Shown in pieces: positions 38,318 to 51,040 of a stretch of DNA of 64,000 nucleotides. Under the pieces are notes generated by a model. That model did not search any database, was not told where the DNA came from, and saw only the letters and a list, made by a program, of their open reading frames with translations. Numbering within the stretch: position 1 is the first letter of the stretch; each line of letters starts with the position of its first letter. The position numbers and the translations under genes are program-made. Source of the DNA: Pyrrhosoma nymphula (taxonomy: Eukaryota; Arthropoda; Insecta; Odonata; Coenagrionidae); NCBI GenBank assembly GCA_963573305.1, contig OY754329.1, positions 66,275,084-66,339,083 on the forward strand. Reading direction: 5' to 3'.

Positions 38318-38520
38318 TTAGCCTGGGGCGACTAATTCTGAAGGACTATTTGATGCCTGTTCATGGACATATATAATTGCGATATCGCCACAGAGGACGT
38401 CCCGCATTGGCACGGGGAATGCGTGATCAGGCAATTTCGCAATCCTCTGTTAAATACACAAGTTTCCCTAAATGGCGGAGTTCTATCTTCATTTTACTCA
38501 ACGCTTCAAGACCACCCCAA
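38318..38520 (+). repeat. Interspersed repeat family B, copy 1
   Basis: Resembles 63727-63925 in the same orientation. Common blocks are cctggg-cg, gatgcctgttcatg, cgatatc-ccacagag, gtcccgcattg followed by gggaa-gcgtga, ctctgttaaatac, and atggc-gagttctatctt. No coding potential is conserved. The family is unidentified. Confidence 0.7.
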
Positions 38521-39084
38521 CTCTAACTCACGATCCTCCTCAAATCCATTGAAAGCCCAACCAATGAGAACTTTGCCGGTTTGACAGCGAGTGAAAAGTT
38601 TTTTTTTTAACGAGAATTAAGTTCGGGTTTACATAGCTAGCACTAAGGAAACTATGTCCCTGTTAAGTAATTCCAGTATGAAGGACACAGTATTCCATTT
38701 ATTTCTTTTAGGCTCCTAAATATTATGCGCATTAAAAGACTCTACATATCAGAGACATCGGGAGAACAAGAATGGCTGCTTCCTGCCTTTCTTTCTTATA
38801 CCATTATATAGACCATTCTTCCTTTAAAATTCTCTCTTCTATTAAGAATTCTCTCTACTTTTCCTGTTTTTACCTGGATCACTATCCTGATTATCTTCAA
38901 TGATGGTGCTCAATCTACTCTTGTCTCTAATAATATTTAAGATGAATAGCAAATCTAATTTATTTGGGGTTTTACGACAGTAGCAGTAATATTGTACCAC
39001 GCAAAACATATTCCGGCAAGACATTTTTGTTAAAAAAGGAAACAAATTTTAAGTATTACAAAAATTCTCGGTCAGTTTAGAGTG

Positions 39085-39250
39085 GCAAGTTTACTGCGCA
39101 AATTACTTGCAGAAAGCAAACGCAAATTGCAGGTGTAAACGGCTCTGCAAGACCGATTGCAGAACTTCTAAAAGTTTCGGCCAGTCGCTTGCAGAAGTGT
39201 ACTGTTGCCAGTGTAAACGCAAGCGATCAGGCTCAGCACTAACTTGTGAA
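39085..39250. repeat. MITE-like segment with repeated GTGTAAACG and TTGCAGA motifs
   Basis: gtgtaaacg occurs at about 39136 and 39213, and ttgcagaa or ttgcaggt recurs several times in between. tgttgccagtgtaaacgc resembles the right part of 52737-52947 (cttgccaacgtaaacgc). Frames are open on both strands (67 and 74 codons) without domains. Clear terminal inverted repeats were not found. Confidence 0.3.
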
Positions 39251-39603
39251 AAATATGTCGTCAATGTTAAACCCCCCGCGAGCTCTCGCAGGAGAAATTT
39301 GAGGATGTAACTTGCTAGTAATCTCAATTAGAAAATAAATACTACAGTAAAAGTAGTGGACTATGCCCTCTGCCCTCCTATGGCGTCCAAGCCACTGATT
39401 TCCCTCACTTCGCTCATTCCGCTGCCACTCGTTTTAAGGAAAAAAAGATTATGCATCATTTTAAACTTTTCACTCACACAAAGTAATGCCTGTAACCATG
39501 TAACAATGTTTTGCTTCCGTTTCAATATAGGTATTCATTGATTTTCTTCCGGAAACTAACATCGCTTCATTAGTGTTTGTTGCATGATAAACATCAGTCG
39601 TTT

Positions 39604-39849
39604 TATGTTAATTTAGTTGATAATACACGTAATACGGATAAAATAAAAATGAAGAGGATTTGCAAAATAGTAGAAGAGGAATGTACACATGAAACGCTAC
39701 ATAATAAAATAATCAGATGCATTGGGCACACCCTGAGACACAATGGGTTTGTTAAGAATGTTATCGAAGGAAATATTGATGAATAATTCCCAAGAGGAAG
39801 GCCAAGGGATGAATACATGGACCAATTAAAGAAGAAAGTATGTACATAA
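39604..39849 (+). pseudogene. Non-LTR retrotransposon C-terminal tail
   Basis: One frame reads, with a single stop at 39784, through ETLHNKIIRCIGHTLRHNGF, VKNVIEGNID, then FPRGRPRDEYMDQLKKKV. This is the characteristic tail downstream of the reverse transcriptase in one class of arthropod non-LTR elements (pattern WIGHxLRHNG, IEGK, RGRPRxxYMxQ). The reverse transcriptase core is absent, so this is a 5'-truncated remnant. Sequence after 39850 does not continue the frame. Confidence 0.75.
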
Positions 39850-41454
39850 TAATGAACAACAGGGATTGAGGAATCTAGCATTAAGGTGGTTTGAGCGAGA
39901 TAGTTCCCTAGTCATAATGGAGACCATATTAAAATTTTATTTTTTTATTTCAGCGTCTGTAAGAAGCTAGAAATAAATATTTTAGTATTAATGGCGCAAA
40001 TATATAGTTATGTATGATCAAAATTCGCAGTAATTAAATAGATAAAGCTACATAAGTCTCTAACTTGACTCATTTTTTCCCGCCGAACGGCTGAAAACCC
40101 TTCAAACCGGCAGGTTTTTTTGCGATTCTGTAAAAGTTACTGTGGTGAGTAATAGATTATTTTTTATAAATAGTTGAGAAAACATGCAATCTATACACCG
40201 TTAGTTTTTTGACAAAATTTAGGTGTTATAAATTCCTATGTCCTTCAATATTCTCCCACTGGAGCGCACAGCCGTAATCTATCCCATGTAAAACAGCTTA
40301 TATTTACAAGCAAATTCCTCAAAAAGTAGTTCGGCAAGGGATTGATATTTTTATATCATTGGAAAAATGACAGTTGTTTCTTTAAAATTAGGCCAAATCC
40401 ATCAAATTCGAGGTGAAGTGATTTTTCGCTCAAACTACCTTAAATAGGAAAGGATGGAGGGATACAGTCAACCAATCTTAAGAATGAACGACCAATGATG
40501 ATGACACTTTATATGTCCGTAAAGAAATCATATAACCAGATGGCTAATTTCGTGGAAACATTCAATGTTTGACTTCTTTCCCATTCAAGTATTCAAACAG
40601 CACTTGAATCAACTGAGTCATTTCTCATGCTATGTTTGCAGTAGATAATTCGGACCACGTAGCATTAACTTCCCCCCTGAGTGTTGATCCGTATGAATAA
40701 CCTTCATATTTTCCTCCTCAACAACCTTGGACCGCCGATGAATTTATCTCCCTCCTCCAACTATCTCCCTTAACTGTTCACATTGAAGTAAAAAACTAGG
40801 GAAGTGATGTTCCATAGACCCTAGAGAGACTAGGATGTGCCTCTGGTTATCACGGGGTATTTAACGATCGTTTTGCGCGCGCCGGACATAGCGTGCCGCC
40901 GACCCTAACCGCCGCTTCGAGCGGGATGGCTCTTCAGTTCCAACCTTTCTTAGTGCATGTATGCACGTCTCTAGGCTATGTAGGTGAACAAATCCTCACC
41001 TTCACTAAGAGTTGCGGGGACGCATAAGTAGTGTTGCATAGCCGGATCCCAGCAGCGTTATGATTTAAACCTTTCGTACAGATGCATAATTTATTACCCA
41101 TTTATATTTTATCACGCCTTTATGTAAAACAGCAACACAATAGAACTCAGTGTGAAGTATTTTAGCGACATGTATTTTATAATTTTTCCTTTCTTGACTT
41201 GGACAGTTTGGAGCGATGAAAATGTCAACGGAATTTTTTAAAAATAATGTGAGAGTAAATTCTTAAATTTAGTGTTGTAAACTGCGGAATTTTTTAATTT
41301 TGCAGTTTGCACAATTCCAACTGTCACAATTTTTATTGTTGTGTACATACCATTTTCCTGTCATATTTTGGCATTGGATGCCATCTTGGTTCACTTCACT
41401 GTTGGCTATCGAAGACGTTTCAAGCGTTTTGGTGTGCTCGGCAAATACTTACTT
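39850..41454. other. No recognised gene
   Basis: AT-rich DNA apart from a short GC-rich patch at 40870-40940 (gcgcgcgccgg). No domain or RNA gene was seen. Confidence 0.5.
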
Positions 41455-42052
41455 ATGGAAAATATGAAACAAATAATTAGCACTAAATTTTGCTATAAGA
41501 CAGAAATAAAGAGCAGAACCGTATTCAAAATCTTCAATGTTTCTTTTGGAAGGTCCTCTATGAATACAAAACATTGAAAAGTGGTAAAAACGTTTCCAAG
41601 AAGACCGTAAAAACATTGAAGATGAAAAGCCTCCAGGACGCCCCAGCACATCAATATCCGATGAAAACGTCGAAAAGGTTCATGCCACTAAGTCGTCCGG
41701 TCAATATGAAATACCACATGGAAGTTCTACGCCACTTTCGCTACGCTTTCCGTAGAAAATGTCGGGATTTGTAAATAAATTACTCATGGCAATTGCAAGC
41801 TCTAAGTTACAAAAAACCACGATATAACGACGTTTTGCCAACATTGAGAAGATAATGACTGGATTACTGAAGGAGCTAAAGGCCATACCGAAAATTGCGT
41901 TCCAGAAGTACTCTTAAGATTGTAAATAGCGCTGGCACAAATTTACCATATTTGATGGGACCAATTCGAAGGGAAAAAATTAAAATTGACGAATTAATAA
42001 AGTTTTTTTGAAAAAAAACAAAGTTTTGCGTATTTTTTTGTCAAACGCTGTA
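41455..42052 (+). pseudogene. Mariner transposase remnant, catalytic core deleted
   Basis: Tc1/mariner elements move by a DD34D transposase with an N-terminal helix-turn-helix domain. Here the N-terminus is readable: ATG at 41455, then KFCYKTEIKSRTVFKIF and, after a frame change near 41575, KRFQEDRKNIEDEK followed by PPGRPSTSISDENVEKVHA, which matches irritans-type mariner transposases. The C-terminus is readable too: LLKELKAIPKIAFQK and RWHKF, ending IKIDELIKFF near 41995. About half of the protein, including the catalytic aspartates, is missing between 41690 and 41830. The 3' terminal inverted repeat is recognisable at about 42018-42052 (tttttgtcaaacgctgta), but no matching 5' repeat was found. 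Dead, internally deleted copy. Confidence 0.87.
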
Positions 42053-43150
42053 TATATTGAGTTTGGTCCTGTCATTGAATGGATGTTGACTTTCATAAAT
42101 GAATGTCGAGGTTATATCCACATGTATTATTTAATGTTTCTTAAACTTTAAGTTTGAACATGATAGGCTCCGTTAAAATTTGCATCTCGTATCGATTTCA
42201 AGATTATATCAAGTAGGCAGAGTATTGAAAATGTCTTGTCTCAGCTTGTGTTGGCAGAGCATTGAAAAACTATTTTTGTAACATATGTTCCTCTTAATAA
42301 TATTTATTAACACACATGGTGATCTGATTAGTTGAATGAAATTAATTTTGCAATCGGCAACTAAAAAATTTAAATTGTGTGGGGTTTTTTCGCTGAAATC
42401 AGAGGAGATTTTCTAAGAGATTTTGAAAGAGAGGTTGGAACTCTGCAGAGAAATGGATCTAGCTATCGAAAAGCGCAGTTTACGTTGCCAGAAAATCATT
42501 TGGGACAGTAATCAATCTTGATAATGGGAAAAAACTACTGTTAATAAGGGTGATGAGTATAATTTCTCGAGATAGAAACGTAAGTTAAAAACATGTACCC
42601 ACATTGTTTCTCGTCAACCAATGCATACTAGTAGGCATTTTTTTCGGACTTTGAGCCAAATGTCTCTTGGACCTTACACACCGTCCTTTTTCATGGATTT
42701 CCATTTATAAAATTATATTTAGTAGCTATTCGCCTAGAAAAAGGGCTTCCCTCACTACAACTTTAACCTCACTCCTTTATATAAAATACTAAAAAAATTA
42801 ATCTCTTTCAATGACATGTTGAACCTAACAGATCTGCAAAAGGCTTTTTTACATGGTCTTAGGAACCTAAGATTTTAGTAGTACTCTTTACATCCGTGAG
42901 TTAAAGTCGGTAGTCTGCTGCTGTTCTCTTTAGACTAGGTGATATGGTGTAAAAACAAACCACTGAGATATAAAGGCAATTTTTATTCCTTTTTGATCAT
43001 TACCGGAAAAAAATATTCAAACTAATACTGTTGATATCGAAATTCCATTTCAAATAATCTTTTCCTCCGGCTCTCTAAGCTGTTGCAATAAGAGCGGTCA
43101 CATAGTATTGACAATTATAGAGAATAATACATACTTACATTTACAGAGAT
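42053..43150. other. AT-rich DNA without a recognised gene
   Basis: Only short frames; nothing recognised. Confidence 0.55.
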
Positions 43151-43215
43151 TCATTTAAATAAGAATACTAACTGTCAAGATTACTACAGAGTGAAGCTAG
43201 TAACAGTAAATTTTA
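43151..43215 (+). repeat. Interspersed repeat family D, copy 1
   Basis: The segment tcatttaaataagaatac, then ctactacagagtgaagctag and taacagtaaa, is similar to the block that follows the hammerhead-like motif at 53 kb (53222-53290). A third, weaker copy lies at 55891-55938. No ribozyme core precedes this copy within 100 bp. Confidence 0.5.
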
Positions 43216-46200
43216 GAGTGGTCACTGATTAAAGTAGTAACTTTTATCGAAAGTAAGCGGAGTAAAAAAACACAAGATATTCCTCGCTTCAGATACTAGT
43301 CACACTTGAAAATATAACCCAAGAATCTACTACATTGCTTGTATTATTTTTCTTTAAACTTTTAACACTAGACGGACATATTTAGGAAACAAATTCCAAT
43401 AGATCACATGTATTATTTCAATACTCGTCATTAAATTGAGGTTCAATGGCTAATTTAAATTTTACCTTCTATTATGCACTATTTTTGTAAAATCAAGCAA
43501 AGATTTTGCCTTTCATCTGCATATTAATAAATGTTTATTTTAGTCGATAGAAATGTGTATTTTTAATATGAAGAGTCAACGCACATTTATTCTCAATATT
43601 ATATCCATTATTATAATCATATTTTATTGCTAAATTATTTTATTAATCTTTGGTGATCCTGCCATCGGACTATATTGCCTGATTAAAAACCGATACTAAC
43701 ATAAATGATGTATGGACTAACTAATGTAAAATAATAGAAAAATCCACTCACGAGGACAGAAGAAGGCTTATTTGTTTACGCTACCTGTTTTCTAACACTA
43801 AATCTTCGCATTGCAGCACGTGAAGGCATGAAGATATAAAGGTTTATGAAGTGGATTCGGAGAAGGAATTGTAACGCAGGCATTTTTCTCTTAAGCAGGG
43901 ATCCTTTGATATCTGAAAACCGACTGTGTGCCTAGTAGCATTTCGTTTTAAATCGGTAAGTGGGAGAGCCTTTCACTCACTCTTTTGCTCAAATAAGGAA
44001 CTTCTTGAGAACCGGATAGCACAGCCTCTTTTATGACATCGCGAAAGGTTGAGCAAGTAAGCCCTTTTCGGAACGGAACAGAGCTAGGTAAGGAGGGATT
44101 TCACTTGAAAATAAAACGGCTGGCGATTCGATAGAAGTGACCAGTCTCTTTTCCCTTTCCTTGCTCTCAGTTACCCCTTGCGCCTCTCAGGAAAACGTGT
44201 GGGTTGTATATACTCGTCGTTCGCCCGTAAAGTCGCGTCGGATAGCAGGAGTTTGTCCCTTCACATTTATTAATCTTCCTCTTTGCTGCTCTATACGCGG
44301 CGGTGGATAAACTCTTAAATCGTTCGGGGGAGAAAGGTGAAAATATATATGCATAGATACGAATGTGCATGCAGTGGAATTGAGGAAAAAGGCTTCGACA
44401 GAGCTAAACGAGACTGTGAAAGAATACTAGAAGATGAAGAGTGCTGTGGATGCATGTGAAATTAGAGGGGACTTAGCTCGACGCGAGAGACGGGGAACTA
44501 GCTACCGAAGAGGAAAGGAGCCTGGGATTTCATCGCGTCGCTGGCTGGTTCGTATTACGCCGTGAAGGAGGGAGCGACAACGAGGCGATGGTATTGAAAT
44601 GCACGGAGCGTTAAAATGCTCCACGCATTCCAATTATTTTATAGACACGTGCCTCCTTTACAGGTCCGCAGCGTACCTACCCCGTACGCTATGGGTAAAT
44701 GTAGTAGGAAATCTCACCAGGTTCTAGGGAAAGGATTCCTGTCTTTTGCCTAAGTACTCGTTGCTAGGGCGAACTAGGTTGAAATCTTAAGGGCTGGCGT
44801 AAATATTCATTAAGCACTCAAGAGCCTAAAAACTTCAATCTGGTTTTTTCCGTACCATTCCTTTTCATAAGTAAGGTCGTACGTGAAATCTTATTTCCCT
44901 TTGAAGAAAGAGTTGATAGTTTATTAAGGAATTAGATAAAGAGCAAAGAACTCTCACAGAGTTGATTAAGTAAAGAAGCGAGTTTCCAACGAGGAAGTTT
45001 CAAGGAAAAAGCAAGGGAATAAAAAGTGTCAGGAGTCATTTAGTGAAAATACTCTAATATTCATGTTCATGAAATTTTACTTTGGGCCAATGGTATGAAC
45101 ATTATTGACTGGAGACCCATTTGCAGCCCTCTCACTTAGGTCCAGGGGCTGTGCGGACTATCTTTCGACTGGCTTCTTCTGTGTGAAGTATTTTCCTTAA
45201 GTTGTCCTGACCTAAGAAAAAACCATCACCTTTACCAGTCTAGCCTTGTGAGCGTCATTGGAGCGTAAACCACAACATAGTATTTGACCCCCACCCGTTT
45301 CCTGACGATTCTTCAATTGAGCCACTTCTCCAGCCACCAAACCACCCCATACCCAATTCAATACTGACGCGCTCTGTAATTTAAGAAGCCATTCAGGTAT
45401 TGACTAAGTAAGAAAAAATTTGGACGCTTTTTAACTCACCCCTCCCTCCACCCCATGTAAGACAACTTAAGATTTCATGATCTACCCCTCCCCTCCAAAT
45501 CTTACGTAAGCTACCATAAAGTTTTTGGAAAGATAATCATACTTTAACATTTTGATAAACGATGTTTTGAGCCATGTAACCTTCCCGTGGGTGTAATAAG
45601 CAAAACATATTGAAGGTGTGGCAATGGAGCCAACGCTTGTATTCTGCCGGCATGAAACAAATCGATAGCTGGGACTGCGCAGATCTACTTATGATCGCAG
45701 AATTTGTTATTGAAAATATTTTTAAAGTAAATTGTATGGTATCAGAATCTATTGTTTTCCATCGTTTTCTAGTATCGAAATAATGCACAATCAGGGCATG
45801 CTGGAAATACGTCAGGCAATACTTTTGGAATTTGTAAGGTGCTCACCACGTAAGTAATAAATTAGAGCATGTTGGTGAAATGCCTCCCCCTATAAAGTAT
45901 TTGCTGTTTTTTTTGCAAATAAACCAATAGTCATGGCTTAATAAATATTTATAGGGTACAGCGTGGTGAATATTGGTGAAAGATCACCCCCTGCCACACA
46001 ATCTAGAGGTGGCTTCCACGGTATAATGTAGATATATCTAATAAATCGTTTAAAAATATCATTTTTAACATTCTAAACGACCGGTTCTCGGAAATACGAC
46101 CACGCATAAAGGATGAATTAAATTTCATAACGCAAATGACTGTGAGCAAAAATTGGAAAAATAGAAATGATCCGGGACTTCGAGCGGTGAACGGAATCAA

Positions 46201-48398
46201 TTGATCTGAGGGACGTGGGAGTGTTGGCTCTCGGCGACAAACGGCGCCGTTAACCGGAAGACGGGCAAACAATAGGGGCCGCTTAAATTGGTGGGGCTGC
46301 GCTGAACCCCTGGCTGGATAAACGGAGTGGGAATGACGAGGAGGTGGTACGGGGCGGAAAGGAGAAAGGCGGGACTTGAGAGAAGCGGGCCTCCAGTCGG
46401 TAGGGAAGAAGAAATAGGACGTGGAAGCGAACGAAAAAAAGCCTGGAGAAAGGAACGATGGGAGAACAAAGAAAAGAAGAGAGAGTAAACGATGGGGAAA
46501 AGAAAAGGGATGAAAAGGAAACCCTTAGAGGGTCGGAACACCAAAAAAAACCCACCACCCTTATTACTGCAATAAAATCGATTTTTTTTCAGCCAGTCTT
46601 CCGAGTCCACACGGCTGGGATAAGGAGCGAGGGAGAAGGGAAAGTTAATTGCCAGTTTAATGGCGGGAACTTGGGGTAGATGAGGGAACCTTGGGCACAT
46701 TTTGAGATTTTTTTCCTTCCAACGCTTTCTCTTCGAGAAAGAAAAGTATACGGAATAGAGCAGGCGGGAGGGATGGAAACATTAAGGGTAAACGCAGCAG
46801 TGAGTGTGAGGCTCCCTCCACATGTAGCTCAATCAAGTAAAACGATCAGGGAAAGAATACCATCGTTAGTCAATCGAAAATAGTCCAACGATGATTCAAG
46901 CCCATGTCTCGTGGCGCAAGTCTCACAGGTAGTTCCTCTTAAATGATGGTCCTTACAAACACTATTGCGTCGTGTGACAAAGATATCGCACGCAATGGGA
47001 TGCTTGCATAAAATATTTTCTTTGCAATGCAGCAATTTAATTGACACATAATTGATTTGTAATATTAACATCAAAATCCGAAAAAAATCACGTGACCAAA
47101 TGAAATTTCGACGGTTTGACGCCATCTTACGGTGACGCTTCTCTGCTGCGCACGTTTTCAACAGCAAGCAACAGCAACACAATCAAATGTAATCGGCTGA
47201 TTTTCTTCCATACAAAAAATAATTATTATAATTTTTCCCAAATTTTCAATCAAACAGTTAAATATAACATGAAAATGTGTTGTATCACAGACAGCGGCAC
47301 CGATTTGTGACGTCTTCCGTCGGATTCTAGATGAAGTAGAGTTTGGTTCAATTTTTAGCAAGAATGGGCTATTTTTCAGAAGAAATATTTTCATAAAACA
47401 ATGTTTACCACATGTTTCAACTATTTATATGGAAATATGAAGTTCGCATACGAATATTATTGTTTTAATTGAACATCCAAGAATTGAGTCCTATTTTTAT
47501 GATCGGCTCAATTTCTTGTAAGATTGTTCATGCAACTATCAATAATAAATGAGGAAAGTGGCCCAGAGGTACCTACGCGAAGGAATCGAACGAATAACAA
47601 CGACATCATTATATAGTTATCAATTTGTTACCATCGCCATTTTCACTCGTTTCACTAGTATTCCTGGAGACTTTTTAAAGACCTTTTACTCTTGAGCGGC
47701 TAAATTCTCGGTGTTCATCCCCACTTAATCAGTAGCAATATTTGGCGGCTCGGTCAGCAGTATAGTTACATTGATTACGTGTAGCATTAAGTAGTAATTA
47801 TGTGTTAGTGATTTAACAGCACCATTTTGGAGACACCCTAGGTTTGGTGCGTGACATTGTGACACGTGGAGACATTGAGAAACAGTTATCGTGCGAGAAA
47901 TTGTTTGTTTTCGTATCGTGGCAGAGATACATTCAGAGAAAATTATTAAAATGGCTCTACATATGGGAGTTACTTCAATGACAGCAACCTTAGAATTCGC
48001 TTTCAAGTGGTTTGTATGTAAACATTGATATGTAAACATGTACTTCTATCGCTGAAGGGGTGGATGGCGGTATAAAATCGACTGTGGTTTGCTTTTGAGC
48101 GGAAAATAGACTTGCTTCTACTTTTACTGCAAGTAAAAGATGGATACCCTAGTCACGTAATTGCAAATGGGGGCTAAGAATGTAAACAACGATTGCATTG
48201 GCCATTGATAAACATGTAAATATTTGCTTTTACCTGGAAATGTTTCAATGCTAAAGAGAGTACATTGGTAATACTTATGATTGTTCCAGTATTGAATAGT
48301 TAAAATCATAGTAATACTTACACTTCATTCACTATAAAGAAGAAAATGTAAAAAAAATTAAACAGAAAGATTTGCTTAATTCCAACAATTTTTATCCA
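43216..48398. other. No recognised gene; purine-rich and GC-richer patches
   Basis: Contains the longest open frame of the window, minus strand 46197-46700 (167 codons), but it lies over a purine-rich plus strand (ggaaaagaaaagg-type runs) and encodes a Pro/Ser/Phe-rich low-complexity product without a domain. A 12-bp imperfect hairpin lies at 44598-44629. Other frames are short. Confidence 0.45.
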
Positions 48399-48437
48399 GG
48401 TACAACTAGATTCGACACATCGGTCTTCATCCGGTAC
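48399..48437 (-). ncRNA. Decayed hammerhead-like motif, inverted partner
   Basis: The reverse complement reads ggtaccggatgaagaccgat then gtgtcgaatctagttgtacc, parallel to the plus-strand motif that starts at the same GGTACC centre. Two core positions are altered: CGGATGA for CTGATGA and GAATC for GAAAC. It is therefore probably inactive, but its presence makes the locus a 76-bp palindrome. Confidence 0.55.
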
Positions 48438-48473
48438 CTGATGATGACACTGATGTGTCGAAACTAGTCGTAC
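48434..48473 (+). ncRNA. Candidate minimal hammerhead ribozyme
   Basis: All core elements are present in order. Stem I strand GTAC at 48434-48437; core CTGATGA at 48438-48444; stem II GACAC/GTGTC (48446-48450 with 48455-48459) capped by TGAT; core GAAA at 48460-48463; a tiny stem III closed by C48464-G48467 over TA; the cleavage triplet GTC at 48467-48469; and the second stem I strand GTAC at 48470-48473. One unpaired T (48445) next to stem II departs from the textbook fold. An AATAAA signal follows at 48477-48482. Minimal hammerheads with very short stem III are known in Penelope-like elements and retrozymes. Catalysis is inferred, not shown. Confidence 0.55.
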
Positions 48474-48474
48474 G

Positions 48475-49889
48475 TCAATAAACGCCGATGGAATTAAAGA
48501 AAGTGTCTTTTTTATTCGTTAAAATGAACTTTTAAAAAGCTGAGCTGGAAACAGTTGAGCACATGCAAATGTAAATTGAATGTAATTCATACAAATATTA
48601 ACTAAATCCACAAATGCCTGTGGCACTCGAAAAGACCGATGGTGGAAATAATGCAAATCTCGAAATTGCCATACGCATCATTTACTTTCGTCATTCATTT
48701 TTTTATCAAAAACGAAAGTAACATGCAATCAGAACGATTCCCAGCAATCGGCGATATAAATCAAGACATCACTACGCTCGTCACTTCCATATAAGCCAAA
48801 TTCCATGTACAAAGCCACCTTACAAGTACATACTACCCTGTTAGCCACCGCAGAGGCATATGGCAGGGGTTATTAGGACACAAAGAATAAAAAGGAAAAG
48901 AATAGGGAAAAGGAGAGGGGAGAAGACAAACATGAATTGCATGCTATAATTGTGTCTTATGTTAGTGTCACGTTTTCTTATTATCACAAATTGTGCTTGG
49001 AGAGAAGAAATTAATGTAATTTTAGTTCGGCAATGTATATATCTTATTTTCACGCATACATCCATTCTAGATATATAGCGCGGGGTCAAAATTATATCCT
49101 CCGTGTCGTACTGACACTCTCCTGATCTAAATAACTTAAGTATTTCCATCAGCCTTATAACACTTGTTTCTCGCTCGCAGCAATTTTAAATGAAGTGAGT
49201 GGCATGCCTTATTTGTATTTTATTTAATTCGCGACGTTAATCTTCCGTGCAGGGAACCACATTCTTCGAGATGTGGCCTAATCAGACCAAAGTACCATTT
49301 TTATTTCAATTTTTCATCAGAGAACCCTCCATCTATTTGCATGATAAGGGATCATCGGCTTTCCGGACCTCTAACATCGATATTTCTACACTATCGACCA
49401 CTGATGCTCATCCCCGCACTCTAGATACTCCAGAGGGAAAGGGATTAGATCGGGTGGGGCAGGGTAGGAAGAGGCTGTTGAACTGAATGTGAGTCCAAAC
49501 GAGCCAGCCGTCCAAGTTGGAGAGGCCCCTCTTGTCGAACCGTCATTAGTTCAACTCCTCGGCTGCAAGGGAAGTCCCGCGGCCTTCTTGCTCCGTAATG
49601 ATGAGTGCCCTCAGATATCGGGAAATGAGTCGAGTTATTAACGGTTACTGAAAGATGAGGGAAGGATGCCATTCGAAGAATCGTTGAGAATCCTAGTACT
49701 GGAAGCCGTGATAGGTTTTCTGAGCATAGAAGCAATAAAGCAACTAATTGCACAAATTCAGCACTGGGTGCAGGGTTTTAGAAGCTTTAATAACAGTTTA
49801 TAAATGGGCAACCCGTTCCCTTCATGCAATTTAAGATTATGTCCATCTTGTCAAATTACAGCGATGAAATAAGAGAACATTTTATGAGA
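48475..49889. other. No recognised gene; GC-richer block 49240-49760
   Basis: The block at 49240-49760 is open in frames of 79 (plus) and 102 (minus) codons, with no recognised domain. The rest is AT-rich. Confidence 0.5.
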
Positions 49890-49952
49890 TAAATTGTCCG
49901 GGGATTGAACCACGTACTTGACTTGTCTGCTCTGACCATTACGCTAGGAAGC
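49890..49952 (-). repeat. tRNA-derived SINE head, minus orientation
   Basis: On the minus strand ggcttcctagcgtaatggtc continues with agagcag, an A-box-like region, and then gtggttcaatccccgg, a B-box-like region. Spacing is tRNA-like, but the acceptor stem is not intact and no complete cloverleaf forms. It therefore reads as a SINE promoter head rather than a tRNA gene. Confidence 0.6.
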
Positions 49953-50035
49953 CTGAGCGTAGTGGATGGCACATTGGACTTGAGTGGCAGGCAAAATTAT
50001 CGTAATTTCAATCCCAGTCCAGGCCATTTTTTTCT
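49950..50035 (+). repeat. tRNA-derived SINE head, plus orientation
   Basis: gcctgagcgtagtggatggc followed by acattgg is A-box-like, and atttcaatcccagtccaggc is B-box-like, followed by a T-run (50027-50033). It lies head to head with the minus-strand SINE head at 49890-49952, their 5' ends meeting near 49950. Confidence 0.6.
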
Positions 50036-51040
50036 CTTGACAATATTGGCATGATCTAATTCTATGCAAATATTTAACCAAGTGAAACAAATTCGGTAAA
50101 AATCTCTCACCGAAGAAAATCAGCTAGTAGTCATCATCATAATAGTAGAAATCATCATAATAGTAGAAAATGTAGTAATTTTGTTTTTTTTAATCAATAA
50201 AATAGAGGTGCAAATGATTACTGTTAGAAGTTTTTTTCGCACACAAAATATGCTTTTAAAACTTAATCTTCCGATTTTCAAAATAACTATTTTGCAACTG
50301 AAGTGACCACTTAATATATGTATGTATATGCTACTTAGCAAGTACCATATACATACAGAATTTTGAAACCAGAAGTATTAAATCGGTAAAAGAGTAGAGC
50401 AGTGAGGAGAAAAACTACTGATGAAAACGGTAGTTGTGTTGAGTATTGATAGGACATACATTACATTCAGTGGGGAAAAGCGGTATCTCGCCTTTCGATT
50501 AGATAGAGCGAGACTCATATAAGAACTCCAACGCATATTTCCTTTTTGGCGTTTTATCTTCTCCGATAACTTTATCCATCTATCTTCCTTTTTTCATGAC
50601 TGATGACCTGATAGACCCTACTGCAAGCTGTTCCCCTGGTCCATTCAGTATATGTGGACAGAGTCTCTGCAAGTGAATGGTTTAGCAGGTGAGGTGGTAA
50701 ACTAATTAACCATTCTGTACGGCCGAATGGCTTACCAAAACCAGATTATTTTTTTAATCGTTACTCTCTATCACGCAGGTTAACTGATTACATTAATCGA
50801 AGCTGCACAACCGTTTAAACGTTTAATCTGACATCCTGTTTGAAACGTGAGTCTCAATTGGAGTGGCAACAGTGGCACATAGGAAAAAGGATATATATTT
50901 CCCGCCCATACACCTAATCGACACACTTAAAAAGAGCAATAAAATGGACCATCATCATCACCGAGTGTTCTACCAGCTGATTGGTCGGTTTTTGAAATTT
51001 CCATATCCTAACTTCTCCATTTCATGGATATCACCTCAAG
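50036..51040. other. No recognised gene
   Basis: A short cluster of imperfect taatagtagaaatcatcat-type repeats lies at 50130-50175. The rest is unremarkable AT-rich DNA. Confidence 0.5.

Noticed and set aside
46197..46700. Longest open frame of the window (167 codons, minus strand)
   Set aside because: It lies over a purine-rich strand, encodes low-complexity Pro/Ser/Phe/Leu-rich sequence without a domain, and overlaps other frames open by composition.
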